From: Diplonema japonicum
Taxonomy: Eukaryota > Euglenozoa > Diplonemea > Diplonemida > Diplonemidae
Length of the DNA stretch: 64,000 nt
NCBI GenBank assembly: GCA_964019335.1
Contig: OZ025701.1
Coordinates: forward strand, 62,001 to 126,000
Direction of reading: 5' to 3'
Part shown: piece after piece, positions 1 to 10,472 of the stretch
How positions within the stretch are numbered: position 1 is the first letter of the stretch
Layout: every line of letters starts with the position of its first letter
The notes under the pieces: model-generated
Databases searched by the model: none
What the model was told of the DNA's origin: nothing
Seen by the model: only the letters and a program-made list of their open reading frames with translations
Made by a program: the position numbers and the translations under genes

Positions 1-268
1 TCTTTATCTTCTCGCTTAGCGACACTTCCACAGGTACTGCCAAGCAGTCATCCACAGTGCCCCATTCTTGCCGCTCCACCTTTTCGAGTAGGCCCATCTC
101 CTCCCATTTGCTGATAACATCGTTCTTCACTTTTTCAACTTCCTCTCCTCCCTCCAACCACAGTGATATAGCAGCTGCCCTCTCCTCTGCGTTCTTTTCG
201 CTGTCATAGTATGATTTTAGCAGAGGGTACGTGATGCAGTTGTCAAGAAACGTGCCGGACGCAGACAT
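1..268 (-). CDS. Partial gene, N-terminal 89 codons of an unrecognised protein
   Basis: An open frame reads from an ATG at 268 through the left edge without a stop, so only the N-terminus is seen. The protein begins MSASGTFLDNC and is a soluble, charged, helical-looking segment with an acidic/lysine-rich stretch around residues 35-60. Codon use resembles the neighbours. The start is supported by an AG acceptor about 10 nt upstream (ATATTACAG on the coding strand), typical of the start sites in this window. No domain is recognised. The upstream neighbour on the same strand ends at 322, leaving about 50 bp between genes. Confidence 0.6.
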   Translation of the reverse strand, partial: MSASGTFLDNCITYPLLKSYYDSEKNAEERAAAISLWLEGGEEVEKVKNDVISKWEEMGLLEKVERQEWGTVDDCLAVPVEVSLSEKIK

Positions 269-321
269 AGCGCCTAGCCTGTAATATTATTTGTTTTTGA
301 AGTGTGGTGGAATAGAATAAA

Positions 322-1218
322 CTACTGTTGGCAAATAGTTGCCCAGCGAAGGACAGACTCGATGCCATGCTCTGTCGCTGTTGACGTGGTGAGGAAGCAC
401 CACCTGTGACCGTCAAGGTACTGGTGTACCTTGTACTTAGAAAGAATGGAAGATGCTTCCAAGGCACCCGTAGCAGGGTACTCTGACGTGCTGGCCTTGC
501 GGGGTTCTAGTGGTTCAGAAACAATAACGCTACTCAAGAGGACCCAGTCCACCGAGTTGGTGGAGCCGTCCAAGTGCCACGCACTCATGTCGTTAGCTGT
601 CGTTTCGGTGTTCGTCACGATGTAGTAGCTGCTCACCACACATGGTTCGTGCAGTTCGAAGATCAAGGGTTGCATCTGATGATCTATCCAGTCGCGTTTA
701 CTGTCGTCTAGTACGCTGCACGCTGTTTCCCTGTTGTTCCCATTTGTGTAGACTTTCATCTTTTTCCTGTCAATCTCTCTTCCCTTTTCGTCCTTGAAGA
801 CAACAGCGTTCACGCTGCACAATCCGTAGTCATTGCCCACTGCGGTAGGCTGCAGGCGGAGGAACTTCATCGGCCGCGGGGTGTCTTCGCTGCAGTCACA
901 CTTAGTCCCTGCTACAAGAAAATAACTATTTCTAAAGCCAGGCATCGCCGAAACCTCTCGCAACAGTGTCCTCCCTAATGTCTGCTCTCTCTCTCCGCGT
1001 GCTGTGCCGTCTATCGTCACGATGACTGCTGTGTACCCCGTCTCCGCACGCTCCTGCAATACTGCTCGGCCTTTTTCGAAGCTCGTGAGACTCGAGATAA
1101 GGTTCCCATCCACCACCTCAAGCGGTATCTTACCCTTGGCGTCCAGAGCACTCTTTAGTGAGTTCTTCCCACTGCCTTTAATGCCTAGCATTAAAACACG
1201 GCTTTCCGTACCGCCCAT
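322..1218 (-). CDS. P-loop GTPase-like protein with discoidin-like (F5/8C) C-terminal part
   Basis: 298 aa, intronless. The N-terminus carries a P-loop (GIKGSGKNS, about residues 13-21), followed by a switch-like DG (VTIDGTARG) and AGTKCD, which could stand for the NKxD guanine-specificity motif of small GTPases. The C-terminal half (about 130-245) contains DSKRDWIDHQMQPL and WHLDGSTNSVDWVLL, resembling discoidin/F5-8C jelly-roll domains. No signal peptide or membrane segment is visible. The ATG follows an AG acceptor about 20 nt upstream; an earlier ATG in another frame lies 13 nt upstream and overlaps the start. The combination of domains is unusual. Nucleotide binding is inferred only from the motifs. 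Confidence 0.65.
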   Translation of the reverse strand: MGGTESRVLMLGIKGSGKNSLKSALDAKGKIPLEVVDGNLISSLTSFEKGRAVLQERAETGYTAVIVTIDGTARGEREQTLGRTLLREVSAMPGFRNSYFLVAGTKCDCSEDTPRPMKFLRLQPTAVGNDYGLCSVNAVVFKDEKGREIDRKKMKVYTNGNNRETACSVLDDSKRDWIDHQMQPLIFELHEPCVVSSYYIVTNTETTANDMSAWHLDGSTNSVDWVLLSSVIVSEPLEPRKASTSEYPATGALEASSILSKYKVHQYLDGHRWCFLTTSTATEHGIESVLRWATICQQ

Positions 1219-1321
1219 CCGTGTGTATCTGCATGCTTTCTGATAATACTAAATACATAGCATGACTACTACTAACGAAAGTGTTCGAACTTCTTGGTCA
1301 TCGTGTCGAATCTAATACATG

Positions 1322-4300
1322 CTACACAGCGATTCCTGTGCCTGTTTGGGTGCGATGTTGTGCAAAGTGCCGTGCATACCTCGCCCCGCATTTCGCGGCT
1401 GGAATGGGTTCGGCGCATGCTCAAGCTGCGGTTGTGTTGCCAAAACAAGTATGCATACCTCGTCTTGCTCGTGAAAGCTGTGGTACTGCTCGTCGCTTTC
1501 TTTTGGCATCCGTGTCGGAGGCGGACCAGAGCTTTTCTTCAAGATGAAGAGTGCCGCGCCGACGCAGATTGGGACAAGGATTGAAGGGATAAGCACAGCT
1601 GCCCACGGAAAGGAGTCGCTCTTACTGTTGGAAACTACAGGCTTGCCTTCTATGCTACTATCAGAACATACGGCCGCAGCGGCAGTGGCCCTAATAGTAC
1701 CTAAAGGCGACGGGCACACGCACTGCCAATCGCCTGCGCTGTTCGAGCTGTCGAGGCACGTTTGGCCCTTACTCTCGCAGACGTTCCGTATCGCAGGATC
1801 AGCACATTCCCCTACAAAGGAACAGTCCGCTGCTGCTGCGATCTTGCTGCCATTTGCCGGTGGCAAGCAGCTGCAAACCCAGTCGCCCAGAGAATCGGGT
1901 GACATATTTGGATCTGTGCATTGCTGTCCTTGGCAAGCAGTATTCCCGTTACATTCATTCAACGTGCAGACAGCAAGCTGCCCTACAACGCTCGTACCTA
2001 CTGATGGCGGCCTGCAAGCACACATCCAATCAAAAGTACTTTCAGGAGATGTGTCACGATCAATACAAATCTGCCCCTTAGACGCGCACAGTGTATGGTG
2101 CAAACATTCATCATAGTAGCACACCGCAGGTGCTCTCTGTACCGAAAGGCCTTTAAGAGGCGCAACACAGTTACATGACCAATCTCCACCAGTGCTGTCC
2201 TTGCACTCCTGGTCTTGTGCCTTGCATACAGCATTGCCTGTCTGCGTGCAGCCATTGATGGTACAGGTCGCTACACTGTTTATCTGTTCCCCGACAAAAG
2301 GGGCTCTGCAGACACACGTCCACAGGCTCGAAGTCCCTGACTGTACGCAATCCTGGTTGTTAACCGCACAAACATTTGCTGGTCCACACATGTCCCTAGT
2401 GCACCTCGCTGGCCCCAGAGATGCAGCACCGATTTCAGGAGTCCTGCACCTACATTCCCAGTTATTGTGCCTGTACACATCGGTATCCACGCAATCCTGG
2501 CTTTGTGATTCACATTTATCACGAGTTTCAGAAACGGTGCATTCATTCCACGTGCAGGTGCTCAGGCTGCCGTTGGTATCGGTGCCAGTCGTCGGTGGTA
2601 AGCACCTGCATACCCAGCTCCCGAGCGTTGTAAGGTTGGTGTCGATGCACTGCTGTCCGTTGGCTGAACAAAGTGTGACCTTTGTACACTCATCATAAGT
2701 GCAGTTTGCAGCACCCCCTGGTGTGGGTACTCCGGCCAGTGGCAAAACGCACTCGCACCCCCAGTCATTGCTTGCAGGGGATGCGTCGTAGCACTTTTGG
2801 TCAGCAGGGCAAAGCGACGATGATATGCCACACTCGTCTTGCACACAGTAGGCCCGGCCTCCTGCCTGAGGGGTACCGATGTTGGGGAACTCACAGCTGC
2901 AGACATAGTCGGAACGCGATGAAATATTCTTGTTGAGATCGTTGCAGGTCTGGTCAGCTCCGCAAGGTGCGGTGGAACACTCATCATATATACAAGTAGC
3001 TGGCCCGCGGTACTCAGAACCTATCTGCGGCGGCGGGCAGGAACACACCCAGTCCTGCAGGCTGAGCGGGTGCTCGTTTGTGTCGTTGCACAACTGCCCT
3101 GCGGAGATGCACACGTGGCTATACTGAAGGCACTCATCGATGCCGCATTCTGCAGGCCCTCCTATCTCCGTGCCGCTGTAGGGAGCCGTGCAGTTGCAGA
3201 ACCAGTCGTCTAGGCTTGAAGAGCTATTATTAGGGTCAGTACAGGTCTGAGCATTCGATTCACATATTACTTTATACTGTTCGCACTCGTCCACCGCACA
3301 GGTAGTGTTGCCCCCGACCATCTTGGGCCCCGTGTCGGGGTAGATGCACTCACACCACCAGTCGTTCTCAGAAGACGTGTCATGCGTGTTGGTGTTCGGG
3401 TCAAAGCAAGCTTGGCTTGCATTGGTGCAGATGTCACTATAAAGCAGGCATTCATCCAACGTACATATGGCAGGAGCTACCCAGTCCTGACCCACTGCCG
3501 GGTAGGTGCAGTTGCATAGCCAGTCATTCAAGCTCTCTGCACTCGTATTCATATCGCGGCATGTTTGGTGATACGCGTGCCCAAAGCCACCGCCTTTCCC
3601 ACCATAGTTGTAGACAGCAAGCGTGCAGACATTCAACTCACCAGTCAATGTTTGGTTTGCGGTGCACTCGTCAAGCATGCATGTCGAAGGTCCTCGCGTC
3701 ACCATACCGCCTTGGAGGACAGCAGGGGAGGTGCAGTTGCAAACCCAATCGTCGCGAGATGTAGGGTCGGGGTCAGGGTCAACGCAGTGTTGGTAAGACT
3801 TAGAAGAGCACACGGCAGCATTGGTGGGTACAGTGCACTCGTCCAGTATACACCTCGGGACAACACCTAGAGGTACATCTACCTCAGCATAATAGGGGGC
3901 AACACAACTGCAGTTCCAGTCATTTGTCGCGTAAGGCGACGTGTTGATATCGATGCATGTGTGCAGAGCCGTGGGGCAAGGGTTCACGAATGCACACTCG
4001 TCAAGGATACACTCAGCAGCCTTCGTTCTTGTGTTGCTGGTGTTGACTTCACCAGGGCGTGTGCAGTTGCAGTACCAGTCAAGCAAGCTCTCTGGATCCG
4101 GATTGGCATCAATGCACTCCTGTGGACGGAACCCCGAAGCACAGACACGCTGGTTGTGGACATCAGTGCACTCATCGTACATGCAATCAAGAGAGGGTTG
4201 TATGAGACCAGGTGTGCCCGTAGCAGGGGACCTACATACACACGTCCAGTCATCCAGCGATGTTACATTCTGGTCTGCATCGTAGCAGTCTTGCCTGCTG

Positions 4301-6276
4301 TTTGTACACGTAGCACTGCGCAGAACGCACTCATCAAGGTAGCAGGTAGCATCCAGTCCCACTGTAGTTGTGCCGTATTCGGGGTACTCGCAAGAACATG
4401 TGTAGTCGTTTAGGTTGTTGATGTTGATGTTCGTGTCGTTGCACAGGTGTGTGCACGTCACGTTGGGGTACTTGCATTCGTCGACGTCGTCATCGATGCT
4501 GACAGCACCCCACCTGAGGAGAGCCACCGACATGTAGTGCACGTCTGTTGTTGTGATAGATATGATCTCCACGTAGTACGGGACATCGCCGTCATCGAGA
4601 AGGTCATCCACCGCAAGAATAGTGACTGTCTGGAACGTGCTCCAGTTGGCTGCAGTGAAGGTGATTGTCATGGGCCACACTGCCGCCTCGCGGATGTCAG
4701 TAGTGTTTAGATCAATCACAACATTGCTCGTCGGCCGCGTCGCTAGTCGGACATACAGTTCGTCGCCTGTGCCTGCCTCGTAGGTCGTGCCCAGTCCCAC
4801 GGTGCACGACTGGAAGGGCATGGCAGGTACCTCTGTGCACAGAACAATGCCTGCCACGTCGTCGTCCATGGTTGTGACAGCGACGCCAGGTATTGTCATG
4901 CCGTCGTAGAGGGCATCGGCACTTACGACCTCTGTCGTGATGGAGGAGAATACAGTGCCGTCTATATCATAATCGTCAGCAGCATGAACGTTCACACTGA
5001 AGGTAGACGTCCACCATGAAGGATGGATGGTGAAAGTCACCGTATCGTTTGGCGCTGTGCCAAGCACGGAAACCTGTGCCTCCGAAGGATCTGAAGCAAC
5101 AAATGTAAATGTGACTGCCGAAACGGGCTCCGTGCGCAGCTTGTACGTAAAGGCAACTTGCGTTCCAGGCTCACTGACAGTCACCGCGGTAGAGCTCAGG
5201 ATGACGCCGACGACATCATTGTCCATGTTGATAAGCGAGTACGGTGCGCTGGGCAACTTGTTGTGGTAGTTTGGGTCGACAGACTCCGCCAGCTTGAAGC
5301 TCGCCGTGTACGCCACATCACCGTCGTCGATGTCGTCATTAACGCCTGTGATGGTGAAGGTGTGCGGCATGTTCCACGTGCTGGGCAGCACCCGTATGTC
5401 GGCAGGGTCGACACTGCCCTCTGTGCCGTCGCTGGTCACCATCTCGACAGACACGGCACTGATGGGCTCCGACATCAGCATGAAAGTGACGAAGGCTTTA
5501 GTGAGATGCTCAGAAGTCGTGAGCATGGTGGCAGTAGACGGACTAAAGACAAAGCCAGATGTGTCGTCATCGATGTTCACGCAGGGAATAGTGAAGGAGA
5601 GCAGCTGTGCGTACTTCGCGTCTGCCGTGATACACGTGCCGACGGTGATGGTGTAGGGTTGGTCGCCGTCGGCGATGTTGTCGTCAACACCACCCACAGT
5701 GAGGGTTTGGGGGGTGTTCCAGTTAAGGGTAGTGAACATGAAAAAGTCGACTGACAGAGAAGCTTCAGAGGTGTCGGACACCACGAAGGGGACCTTAACG
5801 CCAAGTGTAGGTTGCGTCTCGAGAGCGAAGACGATAGTGGGTCTGGGCCCTGCTGCCTCAGTGGTGGTGACTGTGGTCCCAATGTAGGCAGTGCTGATCC
5901 TAGCGGTGTCGTCGTCCATGTTCTTGACATGCACCTCCGCAGAACGCATGTTGTAGACAGCATCCCCACTGACAGAGGGCCCCAGTAAGATATCATACAG
6001 CACAGTGTCTTCGTCAATGAGGTCGTCGACACCAGTCACAGTGACTGTCTGCAGGACGTTCCAGTTCGCTGTTGTGAAGGTGACAGACGTGGTGCTGAGG
6101 CTCCCCTCCCTGTTGTCCCCGACGGCTATAGGTACCGTAACATCGTTTGTAGGCAGCATGCTGCACCCAATGGTGAAAGTCGCAGTGCTTCCCTCCGTTG
6201 TTGAGATGTCAGTGGGGGACACCAAGAGGCTCCCCATCGTGTGCACAGCACACAGAAGCAAACACGCTGCACTCAT
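1322..6276 (-). CDS. Giant type I surface receptor with beta repeats and 18 EGF-like modules
   Basis: About 1625 aa if two short 3' introns are removed. The order is: signal peptide (MSAACLLLCAVHTMGS); five tandem ~110-aa beta repeats, each with a pattern like TANWNxxQTVTVTGVDD followed by D-rich turns and MDDD, resembling Calx-beta/cadherin-like folds; 18 Cys-rich ~50-aa modules, mostly starting DEC and ending around DWxCxC, like divergent EGF domains with many NxT/S sites; one membrane segment at about residues 1556-1579; and a ~46-aa cytoplasmic tail. The ATG at 6276 follows a TTCAAG acceptor; the frame also runs upstream without an ATG. Introns GTATGC...CAG are inferred at 1426-1458 and 1336-1379, leaving a 46-nt exon and a tail ending GIAV. 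Unspliced, the frame still stays open to 1312. Adhesion or recognition at the cell surface is inferred. Confidence 0.8.
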
Positions 6277-7067
6277 CCTTGCATGTCTCGCTCCCCTTGA
6301 AGGATTTAACAGTGTACAAAGTTGGAAAGAAAGAAGAAATAAAAACACTTGCCCGCGGGCCTACTCTTCTTTTACCAGTACAAAGTACGGTTCCCGAAGA
6401 CATTCAAGGTTTGCCTCTCGCTCCAATTCCCACATTTTGTACTCATTTCTCTTCGCCATCTTCGGCGGTTTCGCATCAAAGTATTCGGAATTCTGTCGAG
6501 AAATGTGGGAATTTGCATTGTTTCGGGTCAGCAACATACCATCATAGGCGAGATACCAACACCACCCTCTCTCCTGTGGTTGTTTTTGGTACCAAGGGGT
6601 CCACCGCCCGCAGGGGCGTTAAAATGTTTCTGTTATAGGTTGTCCATTGATAGCATGCAAACATACCTGGTTCCACCACTCCGCAGCCCTCATCGACGTG
6701 CGTCGCAACATTTCCTCCCTTTTATTTCTTCCTTTGTTCAAACCTCTACCAAAATTTGAGCTTCCGACTTACGAAAATAAAAACAGATCACTGAATAGAA
6801 TTGAATAAAATACGTTTTCTTTTTTCTTCTTCTTTTCTTCCTCTCCTCTTCCCCTATTCTTTTCCACGGAACACTGACTTAGGCCCCATTTTGTATTTGC
6901 ATCGGATGAGACCAAGGAGAGGGGAGACCCTTTTTAATTCCATGTCCACACCCGAACGTTGGAAGGAACTCCCCTCTCTTTTTCTATTTCATTTCTCTCC
7001 TCTCTTTCCTTTCTTCCACGTTTCTTTTCCAACCCAAGAGAAACCCTGATCACCGCCGAGGACAGGT
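6277..7067. other. Intergenic spacer
   Basis: Holds the putative 5' leader/acceptor of the giant receptor and the 3' flank of the hydrolase gene. T-rich and C/T-rich tracts dominate. The short reading frames lack codon structure. No RNA gene or repeat recognised. Confidence 0.5.
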
Positions 7068-8299
7068 CTAGAGAGACGAGGTGAGTTTACCACCGGACCA
7101 CTCCTTGTCGGGCCTGGGAGTGAAGAACTTGGACATGTACTCAGGAGTAGTCTGCAGGTGATTAGACAGGTAAAGGTAAACATACCTCCTCAAGAGTAGC
7201 AGGGTTCCATTTAGGGAGCTTGCACTTGTCGACGAGAAGAGCACGGACGCCTTCATTGAAGTCGCCACTCACGTTCATCATGGCGTAGACGATTCTGGCC
7301 TCCATCTGGAAGTTCTCGAACGGGTTCTGCCTCGCACCCCTCAAAAGCTGTTCGTGTGTGGCCCTCAGAGACGTGGGCGACATCCTCATGATGGTTTTCA
7401 GTGTCTTCGCCGACCATTCATCGTCGCAGCTCTTCAGCGAGCTCACAATGTCGTCGACGGACCCCAGTGTGAACGTCCTCGCGATCTTGTCCAGGTGCGG
7501 CTGGAGCGAGAAGCTGGGCAGTGACCTGATGTCCTCCGCATGCTTCTCAATGATTGTGTCCGCAACGATGTTCATTTTCCCCTTCGTCGCAATCAGCTCG
7601 TTCTCCAGCTCGGCGATCTTCTCAGACTTCACATAGTGCGTCCCGACAGCCGCGTGCAACGCGTCAGCGCCCTTCAACCTGTACCCTGTCAGTGCCAGGT
7701 ACATTCCCAACCCAGCGTATGGCATCCTCGGCAAGAAGATACTCCCACCAACGTCAGGGAAGAGACCAATACCCTGTGGTGTTATTGTTGCCGTTCAGGG
7801 TGCATACCGTCTCTGGCATCGCGAAGAGCGTGTTTTCCGTCACAATCCTGTGAGACCCGTGGACCGACCTGTGATGGATAAAACAAAAAAGGAGTACATA
7901 CAGTCCGACCCCGCCGCCCATGACGATGCCGTCGAGGAAAGCGATGTGAGGCATGGGGTAGGTCTTAATCTTGTAGTTCAGCGCGTACTCTTCCATGAAG
8001 AAGTCCCTCCTTAGGGAGCCCTCCGTGTCCTGTGCCACCGCCACGATGTCGCCACCTGCGCAGAAGGCCTTCCCCCCAGCACCCTTGATAATGATGCAAC
8101 CACCTTCGTCCTGCACCCACTGGTTGTAGTGCTTCTCTAATATTCTCACCATATTCAGATTGAGAGAGTTCAGCGCCTTTGGTCTGTTCAGGGTCACAAC
8201 TTTTTTGTGCCCGTGCGAGGCAACCAGTACCTCATCAGCAAGCCCTGAGCACATTCTGACACCTGCCTGCCTAAACACTAATGGTGCTACACGACGCAT
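7068..8299 (-). CDS. HIBCH: 3-hydroxyisobutyryl-CoA hydrolase (enoyl-CoA hydratase/isomerase family), mitochondrial
   Basis: Four exons (7902-8299, 7808-7868, 7186-7773, 7068-7151) encode 376 aa. The introns are 33, 34 and 34 nt, all starting GTATGY and ending CAG. The N-terminus (MRRVAPLVFRQAGVRMCSG) is basic with no acidic residues, consistent with mitochondrial import. Family motifs are VVTLNRPKALNSLN, KGAGGKAFCAGGD, DGIVMGGGVGLSVHG across intron 1, and PETGIGLFPDVGG across intron 2. The C-terminal helical part containing NPFENFQMEARI is characteristic of the HIBCH branch rather than enoyl-CoA hydratases. Known role: hydrolysis of 3-hydroxyisobutyryl-CoA in valine catabolism. The start at 8299 lies 14 nt after a CACCACAG acceptor; the frame extends upstream through the tract but that part is not expected in mRNA. 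Confidence 0.9.
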
Positions 8300-8391
8300 C
8301 TTCGTTTGTTCACTGTGGTGATGGTGATGAAAGTAGCATGTTTTTTTCATTTAGGTTATGTGTAAAAGTGTCTAGATGCGTCTAGCTTCGT

Positions 8392-8607
8392 TTAGTGAAG
8401 CCATAGAGATCCCATTGAGCCGCCGGAACCGACGCTCCCTGCGTACCTGCCGTAACCCTGCCCGTTGCAGGTTCCTTGCTCGAACCCTTGCTCCTTCATG
8501 CGGGCTGCCTGCTCACCTCCAAACAGGTTGAGCTGCGTGCATCCGAGTCCCTGGAAGGCATCCTTCTTGTAGACTGTGATCGGCTTCGATGAGTCGGCAA
8601 GGCCCAT
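8392..8607 (-). CDS. Small Gly-rich protein of unknown function
   Basis: 71 aa, beginning MGLADSSKPITVYKK and ending in a Gly/Ser-rich tail (YAGSVGSGGSMG). It contains KDAFQGLGCTQLNLFGG, which looks like a conserved core. No domain, signal peptide or membrane segment is recognised. The ATG lies about 20 nt after an acceptor (CATCCAG), and the gene sits 90 bp from the hydrolase and 70 bp from the BDP1-like gene in the same orientation, so it is probably a real small gene of the array rather than a chance frame. Confidence 0.55.
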   Translation of the reverse strand: MGLADSSKPITVYKKDAFQGLGCTQLNLFGGEQAARMKEQGFEQGTCNGQGYGRYAGSVGSGGSMGSLWLH

Positions 8608-8673
8608 TTGTGTTTGTGTAGTTGTTATCCTGGATGGAGTCACGTGCAATGCATGCTTAGTAATGCTTTAAGG

Positions 8674-9598
8674 CTAGTCCCACCCGTCGCCCCCGTCGAG
8701 GCCCATGTCGAAGGCTGCCGACGTTGACGGCTCCGCAAAACCGTTGGCGAAGTCGAAGTCCTCCTCCTCGTGAGGCTGCGTTGTGATAGTCTCACTGCAC
8801 ACGGACGCTAGGCCTGCCATGTTTGGAAGCGGCGGTGGCGGCATCTTTTGTGCGTTGGTGGTCACGGATGCCGCGAAACTGGTGTTGTCGTCATCCCACT
8901 CAGCAAGGGGGTCCTCTTGACCTGACTGATTCTTTTTATGTTCCTCAATCTTCCTATGCCGCTCAGACTGCTTCTTAAATCTGTTGTACTTGTCAACGTC
9001 AAGCGGCTTGCGGTTCGTCAACGCGTGCTGCACCTTGCTAGGGTTGCTCTGTTCTTCTGTTCTGAACTTCATCTTAATGTCCTTTAGCTCCTTCCCCGGC
9101 AGCATGTTGGCAATCAAGGTGAAGTTTGTTCCAAACATCGACAGTGATCTGTAGAACCTGCTGATCTCCTCAGTGCTCCATTTTGCTGACTTCTGTCTTT
9201 TCCTGGCAGGCATGTACCCATATGGCTGCGCCCCGCCTATCAGGCCACCAGAAGCCTGGAACGTGTCCTCATCTCGTTTTTCCGTAATCTCGTCTTCTCC
9301 TTCCTTATCATCTAATGATTCTTCTAACTTCCGTTTGTCTGCTTTCTGCTTTGTTTTCATGTTACACAAACGGGCATACCTTTTTCCTTGAACCTACTGT
9401 CTTGCTGACAATGCTGGCAATATCATGCTCTTTGCTAAGCTCCACATCGCACGGTTCGAGTTGTGCCTCCGGTGGATTGGCAACGTTGAAGTTCATCTCA
9501 AAGTCATCCTCTTGGTACTCGCCATCCGCCAAATCATGCTCACGCGGCTGGAACTCATCTAGGTCCCCAGCAGCGTGAAATTCCTCAAACATATTCAT
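8674..9598 (-). CDS. BDP1: BDP1-like TFIIIB subunit (Myb/SANT domain)
   Basis: Two exons (9380-9598, 8674-9345) split by a 34-nt GTATGC intron encode 296 aa. An acidic N-terminus is followed by a Lys-rich stretch, then an extended SANT domain around residues 135-195 (KWSTEEISRFYRSLSMFGTNF, LPGKELKDIKMKFRTEE, NRKPLD). The spacing from W through the FGTDF-like and K-x-K-FRxEE motifs is that of the B'' (BDP1) subunit of TFIIIB, the RNA polymerase III initiation factor acting with TBP and BRF1. The tail is acidic and ends DGGDGWD. It is short compared with animal BDP1, as is usual in protists. The start follows a CTCCAG|GAG acceptor; an upstream non-ATG extension was ignored. Confidence 0.8.
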
Positions 9599-9779
9599 CT
9601 CCTGGAGAGTTGAGGCATCGATCAAAAAGAAAGGTGTTATAGTCTTCTTTTTGTGTAGCCTAGAGAACAGTGAGCAGGTGGAAACGCAAAGCTTTTAAAG
9701 GAGGAGCTGGCTGTTCTCTATAACGTGCCGGCCTAAAAGAAGAAAATGAGAGATAAAAAAAAAAAACAGTGGAAATAAT

Positions 9780-10429
9780 CTAATTCACACGTGGCTTCTT
9801 TCCTCGTGTTGAAAACCCGAGCCTCTTTCTCTTCGACCTCGTTGCGATGATGTCGTCCTCGTCATCGGGCTGTTCCTTGATCTTCTTCTTGCACATGCGC
9901 AGGATGCTCTGCCCCAGCGCGTCTTCTTCCGACTCCTCCGAAAGCATGTCCCGCAGGCTGCCGGAGGACGCCTCGTCCGTCTCGCAAGTCGTGATGCTGC
10001 CCTCACCCACCTGCATTGCCTGGCTGTTATCGCTATCGTACCCGATCTGTCCCCTCCCGCAGCCGACGCAGAGTGGGACCTCGTCCCATTCCAAGGCGCC
10101 CCCACAAGTCTCATGAGCTAACATTTTGCACACACTGCAAGCAATCAGCTCGTCGCCCTCCACGAGACGCGCCTTTCCAAGAATTGCCACTTCCTTGTCA
10201 TAACACACAGAGCATATGGGCCTCCCCAGATTATCGTAGAGTTGTATACTCTCGTCTGCTTCCTTCTTGTCCCCTGTGTCGGTTTGTAATGAAGTCTTTT
10301 TCCTTCTTCTGACAATTCTCTATTTGTAGTGTTTCTTTTTGCTGTGCACAACCATACCTTCTTTCTCCATTTCTTCCTCACCGCTTGCACGTCTTTCTGG
10401 CCCTCATGGCGCTCGAGGTTAACGTCCAT
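9780..10429 (-). CDS. PHD-finger protein, likely chromatin reader
   Basis: Two exons (10358-10429, 9780-10319) joined across a 38-nt intron (GTATGG...AATAG) give 203 aa; this join is the only nearby one keeping the frame. Residues about 52-105 contain a C4HC3-type arrangement (CSVC, CSVC, HETC, CVGC), matching a PHD/ZZ-like zinc finger. Before it lies a very basic segment (RIVRRRKK); after it an acidic/Ser-rich region and a basic C-terminus with RSKRKRLGF as probable nuclear localisation signal. Histone-tail binding is the known role of PHD fingers; which mark is read cannot be told. The start follows CACACAG|GCAGG. Confidence 0.7.
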
Positions 10430-10472
10430 CCTGCCTGTGTGGGTTTAAGTGTTCTAATCTCAAAACATTGTA

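Noticed and set aside
5158-5754. 198-aa plus-strand ORF inside the receptor
   Set aside because: Antisense to the beta-repeat region, whose codons avoid stops on both strands.
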